Positions 35,532-43,725 of a DNA stretch of 64,000 bases are shown here, in pieces. The notes beneath the pieces are model-generated. The model was not told the origin of the DNA, searched no databases, and saw only the letters and a program-made list of their open reading frames with translations. Position 1 is the stretch's first letter, and each line of letters opens with the position of its first letter. Made by a program: the position numbers and the translations under genes. The stretch comes from Amycolatopsis sp. CA-128772 (lineage in GTDB: Bacteria; Actinomycetota; Actinomycetes; Mycobacteriales; Pseudonocardiaceae). The DNA lies in NCBI RefSeq assembly GCF_002904295.1, contig NZ_PPHG01000096.1, positions 62,001 through 126,000 of the forward strand, written 5' to 3'.

Positions 35532-37151
35532 GTGAACCCGCTCATTGACCACCGCCTCCGCCGGTCCTGGACCGACGAAGCCGCCGACGCCGCCCCGCTG
35601 CCCGCGCGGGCGGCCAAGTGGCTCGACCAGCGTATCGGTCCGGTCGCCCCCGGTGCCGCCCCAGCGCGCGATCTGCCGGTGGAAATACCGTCACCGAAAC
35701 TGGCGAAGTCTGCTGAGGACGCGCTGGCGAAGGTGGTCGGCGCGGAAAACGTGCTGGTCGACGACCCGGCGCGGCTCGCGCGGGCGACCGGCCTGTCCTA
35801 CCTCGACCTGCTGCGGCGCCGTTCGCCGTCGGCGGGCTTCCCGGTGCCCGACGCGGTGGTGCTCCCCGCCGATCCCGACGAGGTCCAGGCGGTGCTCGAC
35901 GTCTGCGTCCAGCACGACGTCGGCGTGGTGCCGTTCGGCGGCGGGACGTCCGTGGTCGGCGGGGTGGCGGCGCTGCGCGGCGAAAAGCCGTCGGTGATCG
36001 CGCTGGACCTGGTCAAGCTCGACGCGCTGGTGTCGGTGGACGCCGAGTCGCGCATCGCCGTCCTGCAGGCCGGGGTCCGCGGGCCCGCGGCGGAAGAGCT
36101 CCTCGCCGCGCACGGCCTGACGCTCGGGCACGTACCGCAGTCGTTCGAGCGCGCCACGATCGGCGGCTTCGCGGCGACGCGCTCGGCGGGCCAGGCGTCG
36201 TCGGGTTACGGGCGGTTCGAGGACATGGTGGCCGGCGTGCGGCTGGCCACCCCGCGCGGCGAGTGGAAGCTCGGCGTCGCGCCGGCGTCGGCGGCCGGGC
36301 CGGACCTGCGCCAGCTCGCCGTCGGCAGCGAGGGCACGCTCGGCGTGATCACCGAAGTTTCGCTGCGGGTGCGGCCGGTGCCGGAGGTCCGGCGGTACGA
36401 GGGCTACGCGCTGCCGGGCTGGGCGGCCGGCGCCGGAGCGGTGCGGGACCTCGCACAGCACCACGCGCTCGCCGATGTCACCCGGCTGTCCGATGTGGAC
36501 GAGACCGAGGTCTCGCTGGCGTTGAACGCCGGCGTGAAGACCGCGGCGCTGCGCCGCTACCTGGCCGCGCGGGGCGTCCGGCGGCCGTGTTTCCTCATCG
36601 TCGGCTGGGAAGGCACCGCGCACGACGTGGTGCGCCGCCGCCGTGAGACGACGCGACGGCTCAAGGCGGCGGGCGCCGTGCGCGTCGGTAAGGCGCTCGG
36701 CGAATCGTGGCGGCACGGCCGGTTCGCCGGACCCCGGCAGCGGGACGTCCTGCTGGACCAGGGGGTCTGCGTGGAGACGCTCGAAACGGCGGCCTACTGG
36801 TCCAATGTGGATGAATTGCGTGACGACGTCCGGGCGGCGTTGACGGCCGCGCTGGGCCGGGCGATCGTCATGTGCCACGTCTCCCACGCGTACGAAACGG
36901 GTGCCTCGCTGTACTTCACGGTGTTGACGGCCCGCGATGCGGACGATCCGGTCGGCCAGTGGCAGCGCGCGAAGGCGGCAGCATCCGAGGCCATCACGGG
37001 ACTGGGCACGATTTCGCACCACCACGCCGTCGGCGTCGACCACGCGCCCTATCTGAGCGCGGAAATCGGCTCGCTGGGCGTGGAAGTGTTGCGGGCGGCC
37101 AAGTCCGCGGTGGACCCGACCGGGATCCTCAACCCGGGAAAGCTGGTGTGA
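35532..37151 (+). CDS. FAD-binding oxidase, alkyl-dihydroxyacetonephosphate synthase-like
   Basis: A 539-residue VAO-family flavoprotein. The PCMH-type FAD domain includes PFGGGTSVVGG (about 136-146) and the LPQSFERATIGGFAATRSAGQASSGYGRFEDM region. The C-terminal part has SHAYETGASLYFT and GTISHHHAVGVDH, the His-rich site of alkyl-DHAP synthases. Pairing with glpD, which makes or uses DHAP, supports a glycerolipid or ether-lipid role; acylated substrate unknown. GTG start right after the shared operator. Its 3-prime end overlaps the convergent GGCT-like gene by 23 bp. Confidence 0.88.
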   Translation: MNPLIDHRLRRSWTDEAADAAPLPARAAKWLDQRIGPVAPGAAPARDLPVEIPSPKLAKSAEDALAKVVGAENVLVDDPARLARATGLSYLDLLRRRSPSAGFPVPDAVVLPADPDEVQAVLDVCVQHDVGVVPFGGGTSVVGGVAALRGEKPSVIALDLVKLDALVSVDAESRIAVLQAGVRGPAAEELLAAHGLTLGHVPQSFERATIGGFAATRSAGQASSGYGRFEDMVAGVRLATPRGEWKLGVAPASAAGPDLRQLAVGSEGTLGVITEVSLRVRPVPEVRRYEGYALPGWAAGAGAVRDLAQHHALADVTRLSDVDETEVSLALNAGVKTAALRRYLAARGVRRPCFLIVGWEGTAHDVVRRRRETTRRLKAAGAVRVGKALGESWRHGRFAGPRQRDVLLDQGVCVETLETAAYWSNVDELRDDVRAALTAALGRAIVMCHVSHAYETGASLYFTVLTARDADDPVGQWQRAKAAASEAITGLGTISHHHAVGVDHAPYLSAEIGSLGVEVLRAAKSAVDPTGILNPGKLV

Positions 37152-37683
37152 CAACTTCGCAGGGCACGCCGTGGCCGTCGGCGGCGACGCCGTCGAGCTT
37201 CGCCGCCTCGGCCTGGGGGACGTCGGCGGTCCGCACGGGAGCGCCGCCGACCAGCAGCGGGTAGCGGATCGGCGCGGCGCCGACGTAGGTGTGGACCTCG
37301 GTCAGCCGCGTGCCGTCTTCGAGCGTGACGTCAGGATCGGTGAGCCGGGCCAGGTGGTAGCGGGTGCCGCGGCCTTCGCAGCGGTCCAGGACCGCCAGCT
37401 GGTCCGGCGTCACGAACCAGATGGCGTGGTCCTCGACGCCGGCCATGGCGGTGAGGGTGGCCGGTCGCTGGTCGTCGACCACGCGGAAACCGGCGGCCCA
37501 CACCGCGGCGAGCCCGGCGCAGCGCGCGTGCGCCACCACGACCGGTCCCGCCAGCCCGAGCCGCGCCCGCAGCCAGGTGATCTTCGACGGGTTCGCGTTC
37601 GAGCCGTAGGCGAGCACGGCCATCCGGTCGCGCCAGCCGCCGGGCGCGGTGCCGAGCGGGTGCCCAACGCCGTCGACGTGCAC
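37129..37683 (-). CDS. Gamma-glutamylcyclotransferase-like (AIG2-fold) protein
   Basis: The translation has the VLAYGSNANPSKI motif near residue 23, which forms the ligand loop of the GGCT/AIG2 fold; VLDRCEGRGTRYHLA supplies the Glu-Gly region. Exact substrate is unknown. GTG 37683 is the first conventional start, but the reading frame continues 23 codons upstream with protein-like sequence (DDEYPAEPYPGTRPGYSFV) to a CTG at 37752 that overlaps the mscR stop as CTGA. An in-frame stop lies further up and no ATG/GTG/TTG is available. The true start may therefore be CTG. Confidence 0.8.
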   Translation of the reverse strand: MHVDGVGHPLGTAPGGWRDRMAVLAYGSNANPSKITWLRARLGLAGPVVVAHARCAGLAAVWAAGFRVVDDQRPATLTAMAGVEDHAIWFVTPDQLAVLDRCEGRGTRYHLARLTDPDVTLEDGTRLTEVHTYVGAAPIRYPLLVGGAPVRTADVPQAEAAKLDGVAADGHGVPCEVVTPAFPG

Positions 37684-37748
37684 GAACGAGTAGCCCGGCC
37701 GGGTGCCGGGGTAGGGCTCGGCCGGGTACTCGTCGTCAGTGAAGAGAG

Positions 37749-38846
37749 TCAGAAGGTCACCACGCTGCGCAGCACGTCACCGTGGTGCATGCGCTCGAAG
37801 GCCTGCTCGACGCCGTCGACACCGATCCGTTCGGTGACGAACTTGTCGAGCGGCAGCCGGCCCTGCAGGTAGAGGTCGACGAGCATGGGGAAGTCCCGGC
37901 TGGGCAGGCAGTCGCCGTACCACGACGACTTCAGCGAGCCGCCGCGCGAGAAGAAGTCGATCAGCGGCAGGTCGTTCAGCCGCATGTCCGGCGTCGGGAC
38001 GCCGACCAGCACGACGGTGCCGGCCAGGTCCCGCCCGTAGAACGCCTGCCGCCAGGTCTCGGGGCGGCCGACGGCGTCGATGACGACGTCGGGGCCGAAC
38101 CCGCTGGTGGCGTCCTGCATGGCCTCGACGACCTGCGCTTCGCTGAGGCCCTTGCTGTTGACGGTGTGCGTCGCGCCGAAGCCCTTGGCCCACTCGAGTT
38201 TCCGGTCGTCCGTGTCGATCGCGACGATCGTGGTCGCGCCGGCCAGCTGCGCCCCGGCGATGGCGGCGTCACCGACGCCACCGCAGCCGATCACCGCGAC
38301 GGAGTCGCCGCGCGTGACGGCGCCGGTGTTGATGGCCGCACCGAGCCCGGCCATCACACCGCAGCCGAGCAGCCCGGCGACCGCGGGTTCGGCCTCGCGG
38401 TTCACCTTCGTGCACTGTCCGCTGTGGACAAGGGTCTTCTCGAGGAAGGCACCGATGCCGAGCGCGGGCGAGAGCTTGGTGCCGTCCTGCAGCGTCATCG
38501 GCTGGGCGGCGTTGAAGGTCGAGAAGCAGTACCACGGCTTGCCCCGCCGGCAGGCCCGGCAGGTGCCGCAGACGGCCCGCCAGTTGAGGATGACGTAGTC
38601 ACCCGGCGCCAGGTCGGTGACGCCCTCGCCGACGGCTTCGACGACGCCGGCGGCCTCGTGGCCGAGCAGGAACGGGAAGTCGTCGTTGATCCCGCCTTCG
38701 CGGTAGTGCAGGTCGGTGTGGCAGACCCCGCAGGCCTGCACGTTCACGACGGCCTCACCGGGACCGGGATCGGGCACGAGGACGGTCTCCAGCGAGACGG
38801 GCTCGCCCTTACCCCGCGAAACGACCCCCGGCACCTCGTACGGCAT
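37749..38846 (-). CDS. mscR: Mycothiol-dependent formaldehyde dehydrogenase / S-nitrosomycothiol reductase
   Basis: A 365-residue class III zinc alcohol dehydrogenase. Catalytic zinc ligands lie in CGVCHTDL and GHEAAG; the structural zinc cysteines are in WRAVCGTCRACRRGKPWYC. The NAD loop is GCGGVGDAAIAG. The sequence closely follows, from memory, M. tuberculosis Rv2259 (MscR/AdhE2), including GQCTKVNREA and PTPDMRLNDLPLIDFFS. It detoxifies formaldehyde and nitrosated mycothiol, which implies a mycothiol-making organism. ATG 38846. The next gene on the strand is the GGCT-like protein. Confidence 0.93.
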   Translation of the reverse strand: MPYEVPGVVSRGKGEPVSLETVLVPDPGPGEAVVNVQACGVCHTDLHYREGGINDDFPFLLGHEAAGVVEAVGEGVTDLAPGDYVILNWRAVCGTCRACRRGKPWYCFSTFNAAQPMTLQDGTKLSPALGIGAFLEKTLVHSGQCTKVNREAEPAVAGLLGCGVMAGLGAAINTGAVTRGDSVAVIGCGGVGDAAIAGAQLAGATTIVAIDTDDRKLEWAKGFGATHTVNSKGLSEAQVVEAMQDATSGFGPDVVIDAVGRPETWRQAFYGRDLAGTVVLVGVPTPDMRLNDLPLIDFFSRGGSLKSSWYGDCLPSRDFPMLVDLYLQGRLPLDKFVTERIGVDGVEQAFERMHHGDVLRSVVTF

Positions 38847-38931
38847 GCGAATCCACCTTCCGGCTCTGCTGGTCCTGCCCGCAGCTAATCACGGATCACG
38901 CGGACATGGCGACATCCGCATGAGTGATTGT

Positions 38932-38947
38932 GCGCAACAGGTTGCGC
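38932..38947. repeat. GCGCAAC-AG-GTTGCGC inverted repeat
   Basis: Perfect 7-bp arms separated by AG lie upstream of mscR and downstream of the sigma factor gene, in a 133-bp gap. It could be an operator of mscR or part of a terminator; GCGGA/TCCGC arms also occur just before it (about 38899-38919). Confidence 0.35.
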
Positions 38948-38972
38948 TCTCCGCAACTGAGCCGCCCCCGAA

Positions 38973-39000
38973 TTCCACGCTACCGGGACCCACCGACAGT
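38973..39000. repeat. 28-bp dispersed repeat, copy 2
   Basis: TTCCACGCTACCGGG-AC-CCACCGACAGT differs from copy 1 (12304-12331) only at the two central bases. Here its right part encodes the last codons and stop (TVGGSR-stop) of the sigma factor gene on the minus strand. Confidence 0.55.
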
Positions 39001-39840
39001 CTCCGGTGGCTCCGGCAGCTCCATCGACGCCAGTTTCGCCGGGTCCGCCACCGACGCGATGCCCACGATCCGGCCGCCCGCCACGGTGAACGCCACCACC
39101 GACATCGGCGTCCCGTCCGCGCGCCACGCCACCACGCCCGGCAGGCCGCCGACGGTCACCGCGCTGCCGCCGGCCGCCGCGCCGATCCGGGCGCCCGCCG
39201 CGACGTTCGTCGCGCCCAGGACCACCACCACGCCGTCCGGGGTGTCGACCGTCAGGCGGACCTCCGGGTCGAGCAGGCGCAGGAGCTGCTCGAAGTCGCC
39301 GTCGCGGGCTGCCGTCAGGAAAGCCTGGACCACCTCCCGCTGCTCCCGGCCCGCCGCCACCGGTGCCGCCGGGGTGCGGACCTTGCGGCGGGCGCGGCTG
39401 GCGAGCATCTTGGCCGCCGCCGTCGATTTGCCCAGGATCCGGCCGATCTCCTCGAACGGCACCCCGAACAGGTCGTGCAGCACGAACGCCAGCCGCTCGC
39501 CCGGGCCGAGCGACTCCAGGACCACGAGCAGCGCCAGCCCCACCGAGTCGGCGAGCTCCGCGTCCGCCTCCGGGCCGTCGTCGACCGCCACCACGATCTC
39601 GTCGTAAGGCGCTTCGGGGCGGGACTTGCGGGCACGCAGGACGTCCAGGCTGATCCGGCCGACCACCGTGGTCAGCCAGCCGTCCAGGTTCTCGATCGCC
39701 GCCGTGTCCTGGCGGGCCAGGCGCAGCCACGCCTCCTGGACCACGTCTTCGGCGTCCGCGTGCGAGCCCAGCAGGCGGTGCGCCACCCCGCGCAACCGGT
39801 CGCGCCGGGCTTCGAACGCCTCGGCCACGGTGTCGGTCAT
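38980..39840 (-). CDS. ECF41-type RNA polymerase sigma factor with SnoaL-like C-terminal domain
   Basis: The 286-residue protein has region sigma-2 (about 8-75; HRLLGSHADAEDVVQEAWLRL, then GWLTTVVGRI) and sigma-4 (about 100-155; FGVPFEEIGRILGKSTAAAKMLASRAR). The C-terminal domain (about 165-280) is SnoaL-like, as in ECF41, and its VADPAKL near the end resembles the NPDKL motif. ECF41 factors are known to sit beside carboxymuconolactone-decarboxylase-like genes, exactly as here (divergent, 76-bp gap). The extension acts in place of an anti-sigma factor. ATG with GGAAGG upstream. No clear ECF41 promoter was found in the gap. Confidence 0.9.
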   Translation of the reverse strand: MTDTVAEAFEARRDRLRGVAHRLLGSHADAEDVVQEAWLRLARQDTAAIENLDGWLTTVVGRISLDVLRARKSRPEAPYDEIVVAVDDGPEADAELADSVGLALLVVLESLGPGERLAFVLHDLFGVPFEEIGRILGKSTAAAKMLASRARRKVRTPAAPVAAGREQREVVQAFLTAARDGDFEQLLRLLDPEVRLTVDTPDGVVVVLGATNVAAGARIGAAAGGSAVTVGGLPGVVAWRADGTPMSVVAFTVAGGRIVGIASVADPAKLASMELPEPPETVGGSR

Positions 39841-39916
39841 GTCGTTACCTTCCTCGATCCTGCTCCGTCGTGGTGGTGACGAGCCCGGAGGGGCACAGGT
39901 AACCGATGGAGGAACG

Positions 39917-40366
39917 ATGGAACCACGGCTGAAGAGCACCAGCAGCCCCGAGGTGACCGGAGCGGTCCAGCAGCTGTTCAAGGCGGTGCACGCCGCCGGC
40001 GTCGACCCGCTGCTGCTGGAGCTGGTCCACCTGCGGGCCAGCCAGATCAACGGCTGCGCCCCGTGCACCTACGCGGGCGTCCAGTCCGCGAAGCGGCAGG
40101 GCGAGACCGACGACCGGCTGCACAGCGTCGTCGCCTGGCGCGAGACGCCGTTCTTCACCGAGCCCGAGCGGGCCGCGCTGGAGCTGACCGAGGCCGCCAC
40201 GCGGATCCAGGACGGCCAGCCGGGCGTGACCGACGAGGTCTGGGCGGCCGCCGCCGCGCACTTCGACGAGGCGCAGCTCTCGGCGATCGTCCTGCACATC
40301 GCGCTCACCGGCTTCTTCAACCGGATCAACCGCGCGATCCGGGAGCAGGCCGGCAAGACCTGGTGA
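39917..40366 (+). CDS. Carboxymuconolactone decarboxylase / AhpD-like protein
   Basis: A 149-residue protein of the AhpD/CMD fold. The redox CxxC motif is NGCAPCTYAGVQSAK (about 45-60), with the conserved His replaced by Gln, and a helical C-terminal part. Such proteins act as peroxidase-like antioxidants in ECF41 loci; it is the usual target of ECF41 sigma factors. ATG 39917 with GGAGG four bases upstream. A perfect hairpin terminator follows. Confidence 0.9.
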   Translation: MEPRLKSTSSPEVTGAVQQLFKAVHAAGVDPLLLELVHLRASQINGCAPCTYAGVQSAKRQGETDDRLHSVVAWRETPFFTEPERAALELTEAATRIQDGQPGVTDEVWAAAAAHFDEAQLSAIVLHIALTGFFNRINRAIREQAGKTW

Positions 40367-40369
40367 GTG

Positions 40370-40399
40370 CGGCGGGGCGCCGGCCGCGGCGCCCCGCCG
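40370..40399. terminator. 12-bp perfect hairpin between CMD and C39-like genes
   Basis: CGGCGGGGCGCC (40370-40381) pairs perfectly with 40388-40399 across a 6-base loop, between convergent genes. Likely bidirectional terminator. Confidence 0.7.
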
Positions 40400-40406
40400 A
40401 TCCCGG

Positions 40407-41669
40407 TCAGGCCGGGGTGATGATGTACGCGATGCCGCCGGGGCCGCCGGCCACGGTGCCGTCCGCGCGGTAGCGCTTGGTCCGCTGCCAGATCTTCTCG
40501 AACTGGTCGCGCTGGTAGACGTTCCGCACCCGGTCGTTGCTGCTGGACGCCGGGTCGTTCGCGATCACGTCGCCGTCCTTCGTGAAGCCGACGACGACCA
40601 TGATGTGCCCCGCCGTCCCGTAGCCGGCGCCGTCGAGCTCCGACGACAGGAACGACTGCGACGTGATCACCGGGATGCCGCGCGCGATGTACTCCTCGAG
40701 CTCGTTCAGCGAATGCAGCCGCGTGATGTGGCCGCGCAGCCCGCGCGAGGCCGCGTACGCGGTGTTGAACGGCCAGTTGCCAGTGCCGTCGTACGCGTGG
40801 TCGTAGGTGTACCGCGCCGCGAACGCCACCTGCGGGTCGACGTAGCCCGCCGGGATCCACGACATCTCTTCGGCGGACGGCTTCTTGCCCCAGTACTCGG
40901 CGACCATCTCGGTCGACGTCGGGCTGCACCAGGCTTCCCCGCCCCCGCCGTACTGCGGGAACTGTCCCTTGTGGAGGTTCTGCGCGTACGCGGGCACCTT
41001 CAGCTCGATCCCGCTGGCGCGCCCGGGCTTCGTCGGCTGGACGTCGAAGCGGTCCGGGACGGCCGACGTCATCGCGCCGAGCAGGCTGACCGACGGCGTC
41101 GCGCCCGAGCCGGCCTCGCGGTAGAGGCTGACCCGCAGCTTGTACGACTTCAGCGTGACGCCGGTCTTCATCACCAGGGTGTCGACGTCCACCAGCGCGT
41201 TCGCGTCGTCCTGGCCGTCGACGCTGGTCCGCAGGATGTCGGCGTCACCGCTGGCCCAGCGGCCCATCACGTACCACGCGGTTTCGGCGCCCGCCGACGT
41301 CCGGCCCTGCGCCTCGACCTGCAGCCAGGTCTTCGCGGGCGTCTTCGCGTTCCACGACGCGACCAGCTGCGTCGCGCCGAAGCCCTGCCGGTACGAAGGG
41401 GACGTCCACTGGCCGTATTCGTAGGTTCTCGTCGTGCCCAGCTCGGGTTCGGTGTGCTGGACCGTGCCGGCCGGGTGCGTGATGCGCAGCCCGTCCCGGC
41501 TCAGGCCGACCCCCGCGAAGCTGCCTTCGTGGAAGCGGCCGCCGGTCCATTCGTGGTAGTCGATCGCCTCGTCGTCGCGCGGCCGGACGGGCCCGGCCTC
41601 GGCGACCTGCACGGTGACCACGGACAACACAACCACTGACAATAAGGTGAACAACTTGCGTACGCGCAT
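40407..41669 (-). CDS. Secreted C39-like cysteine peptidase
   Basis: A 420-residue exported protein. Signal peptide at 1-25 (cleavage near AEA-G). An N-terminal beta domain (about 35-210) precedes a C39-like papain-fold domain: nucleophile C248 in GGEAWCSPTSTEMV, H355 in TAGHIMVVVGF, and N371-D372 as third site. The family occurs in Gram-positive secreted proteins of unknown target; it is not part of a bacteriocin exporter here. ATG 41669 with GGGAGC upstream. Confidence 0.88.
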   Translation of the reverse strand: MRVRKLFTLLSVVVLSVVTVQVAEAGPVRPRDDEAIDYHEWTGGRFHEGSFAGVGLSRDGLRITHPAGTVQHTEPELGTTRTYEYGQWTSPSYRQGFGATQLVASWNAKTPAKTWLQVEAQGRTSAGAETAWYVMGRWASGDADILRTSVDGQDDANALVDVDTLVMKTGVTLKSYKLRVSLYREAGSGATPSVSLLGAMTSAVPDRFDVQPTKPGRASGIELKVPAYAQNLHKGQFPQYGGGGEAWCSPTSTEMVAEYWGKKPSAEEMSWIPAGYVDPQVAFAARYTYDHAYDGTGNWPFNTAYAASRGLRGHITRLHSLNELEEYIARGIPVITSQSFLSSELDGAGYGTAGHIMVVVGFTKDGDVIANDPASSSNDRVRNVYQRDQFEKIWQRTKRYRADGTVAGGPGGIAYIITPA

Positions 41670-41740
41670 CGCGGCTCCCTGATAGACCCACCCAGTAGCC
41701 AGGGATTTTCGCTCTTCCGGGCGGACCTGTAAACTCCTGC

Positions 41741-42142
41741 CTAGAGCACGGCCTGCGTCTGTGTCACTTTCGCGACCAACCTGCCGTCGTCGTCGTGGAT
41801 CTCGGTCTCCACCACGACGAACTTGCGCCCCGCGTGCAGTGGTCTGGACGACGCAACGGCGTAGCCCGAACGCACCGCACGCAGGAAGTTCGTCTTCGAC
41901 TCGACGGTCGTGGTGCCCTGCCCGCCCTCGGGCAGGTTGAGGAACGCGCACACGGCACCGGTCGAGTCGGCCAGCGCCATGAGCGCACCCCCGTGCAGCG
42001 CACCACCGAGCGTGCAGAGGCTTTCATCCCACTTGAGCCGGCTACGGACGAGCTCGCGCCCGTGGGCCAGCACCTCGACGCCGAGCCGCTCGGAGAACGG
42101 CATGGAACGGTGGAACAGCTGCGTACCCTCGGGATCGGTCAT
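41741..42142 (-). CDS. Hotdog-fold thioesterase (PaaI/YbdB-like)
   Basis: A 133-residue acyl-CoA thioesterase-like protein. The family motif LHGGALMALADSTGAVC is at about 49-65 and VESKTNFLRAVRSG near 80-93 completes the fold. It hydrolyses acyl- or aryl-CoA; the substrate is unknown. It stands alone, 71 bp from the C39-like gene. The direct repeat at 42198 lies 55 bp upstream of its start. Confidence 0.9.
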   Translation of the reverse strand: MTDPEGTQLFHRSMPFSERLGVEVLAHGRELVRSRLKWDESLCTLGGALHGGALMALADSTGAVCAFLNLPEGGQGTTTVESKTNFLRAVRSGYAVASSRPLHAGRKFVVVETEIHDDDGRLVAKVTQTQAVL

Positions 42143-42197
42143 ACCCGGCAGCTTGCCCGACGCCTCGCCGCCGGGCGATTACCTCCGGGGTAGGGAC

Positions 42198-42217
42198 GTC
42201 AGCTCAGCGGGTTCACC
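42198..42217. repeat. 20-bp direct repeat, left copy (att-like)
   Basis: The 20 bases GTCAGCTCAGCGGGTTCACC are identical to 43726-43745, which is the last five codons and stop of the metallophosphoesterase gene. The flanking bases differ on both sides. Here the copy is orphaned, with no gene upstream of it. Confidence 0.75.
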
Positions 42218-42331
42218 GTTGAAGTACGCCGATGGAGTGCGGCCGTGGCTCCATGGTTTCGTCACGCGCTGCCGTACGGTAGAGTCGATAGTTTCTGTTT
42301 TGGACCGGCTGCGGGATGGAGCGTGAACGGA

Positions 42332-42523
42332 ATGGACGACGCCGCTGCACCTGCCGAGGAATACGAGTACCGCCCGGTGCTGTCGGCGGAGACCGGTAGC
42401 CGGGTGCGCATGCGGAGCCAGGAGCGGCCCGGAGTCCGGGTCGTCAAGGTGGCAACACCTCGGGTGGGCACCGACGGGCTTCGCGAGGTGCTGAAGGAGC
42501 GGTACGGAGTCAGGGCGAAGTAA
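42332..42523 (+). CDS. Small hypothetical protein in the island
   Basis: A 63-residue charged protein: an acidic start (DDAAAPAEEYEYRPV), a basic middle (SRVRMRSQERPGVRVVKVATPR) and a C-terminal helix DGLREVLKERYGVRAK. I do not recognise the family. ATG 42332 is preceded by GGAG at 10 bases and, further up, by a possible extended -10 (tacGGTAGAGT). It overlaps the end of the opposite SIR2 remnant by 14 bp. It could be a partner of that gene; nothing shows this. Confidence 0.5.
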   Translation: MDDAAAPAEEYEYRPVLSAETGSRVRMRSQERPGVRVVKVATPRVGTDGLREVLKERYGVRAK

Positions 42524-43600
42524 CCGGTCGCAGGAACTCCTGGCCCAGCGTCTTCATCCGCACCGAGAGGTCACTGTCGGCTTCGCCGAAGTAGACGTCG
42601 TCCTGAACGTCCGGTGCGTGCAGGAGCAGGATCACCACTCCGACCGGGAGTTCGTAATACGGCGCCTCGGGGCAGGATGACAGGCACCGCCAGGAAGTGG
42701 GTCCACCGGCCGTCGGTCCGGTACGCGACCGTGCCTTCGGTGGCCTGGCGCGCGGCGAATATCCGGGCATCCGCCGGAATGGCCGCCTCGCCGAGGAACT
42801 GGCAGACCTGACCGGTAGAAGTCCGGCCGCAGGACCTTGACGCCGAGGTGGAGGCCACGAAGCGCGGCGTACCGCGCGCTGCGGGACGACCACTGCTTTC
42901 CTGTCGATTGGGCGTCCGCGACCTCGTCTTCCACGGGCAGGAGGGCGTAGACCTCACCCTTGCTGAACCGGCGGATCATCGCGGCGATGTTGTAGTCCCG
43001 CAACGACGCTCCGACGAAGAGCGTCAACCCGCCTCCGGTCACTCGTTAGGTCAGGTAGTCCCGCCAGAGACTTTCCCTGTCCCACTTGATGTACTCGCGC
43101 TCGGAAAAGACCACGGACCGAGCGGATCCGGTTCGCGGGATGAACCCGTGAAGGTGGGATATGGGTATCCCGGACGCCAAACCGTCGTCATCCGAGTCCC
43201 AGTTGGTGTAGACCTCGATGCCGTTCCGTTGCAGATCGCTGAACGTCACGTCGTGGTTGGCGATCTGCTCGAGCACGTCGTCGTAGTTGGTGGTGAGGAT
43301 GTGGACGTCGCAGTCGGCCAGGCGCTTGGCCACCGCAAGCCGAAGGACGTACACCGCCAGGGAGTCTTGCGGAATCGCTTCGTGATCCGGGGCTCGGCCG
43401 GCGTACAGGATGTGGGCGATGTCCTCGTTCCGCTGATCCGTGGCGCGCGCGGCAAACCGTTCTTCATAGAGGGCATCGACGATCGAGGCGGCCGGCATCT
43501 GGTGGAAGAAGTCCACGGCCTGGTGGACGGTGGCACGACACTCCTGATCATTTCGATAACTTCGTGAGCCTGCGCGCACCGGCGATCTAGCGAAGGGAGC
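42510..43600 (-). pseudogene. Broken SIR2-like domain gene
   Basis: Pieces of one protein lie in three reading frames. Upstream piece (to 43046): HILTTNYDDVLEQ and ISHLHGFIPR, then VVFSEREY, all typical of SIR2-like NADase domains. A TAA at 43046-43048 interrupts it; the same frame then resumes with GGGLTLFVGASLRDYNIAAMIRRF, the GxS region. The sequence next shifts frame near 42810 (GQVCQFLGEAAIPADARI) and again near 42668 (EAPYYELPVGVVILLLHAPDVQ) before a TGA at 42510. The N-terminal nucleotide-binding region is missing. SIR2-like proteins include antiphage NADases; this one is dead or carries sequencing errors. Confidence 0.7.
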
Positions 43601-43626
43601 CTGCGGTGTGCAGAAGAAACGTAACG

Positions 43627-43654
43627 GGTGCCTTTGTGTCCACTTCAAGGCACC
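43627..43654. terminator. Hairpin downstream of metallophosphoesterase
   Basis: GGTGCCTT (43627-43634) pairs with AAGGCACC (43647-43654) around a 12-base loop; ATTTT follows on the plus strand. It lies inside the island, between the SIR2 remnant and the right direct repeat. Confidence 0.45.
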
Positions 43655-43725
43655 ATTTTGCCCAGTTGTTCGAGTGGACCGGGAGTGGCGGGCCGCTCGG
43701 GCCGGCCCACCACTCCGCGAAGGCG

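Larger units (their letters stand above)
42218..43725. mobile_element. Small genomic island or decayed integrated element
   Basis: The 1.5-kb segment between the two 20-bp direct repeats contains a broken SIR2-like gene and a 63-codon unknown gene, and looks poorer in GC than its surroundings by eye. A repeat that recreates the 3-prime end of a chromosomal gene is what site-specific integration leaves (attL/attR). No integrase or transposase is visible, so it would be a decayed or satellite element. Recombination between chance repeats is the alternative. Confidence 0.5.

Noticed and set aside
39841..39916. ECF41 promoter (TGTCACA...CGTC) for the CMD gene
   Set aside because: TGTCGTT and CGTC occur but 19 bp apart and partly inside the sigma factor start; the match is not convincing.
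42510..43600. Live SIR2 antiphage system
   Set aside because: The gene lacks its N-terminus and is broken by a stop and two frameshifts.
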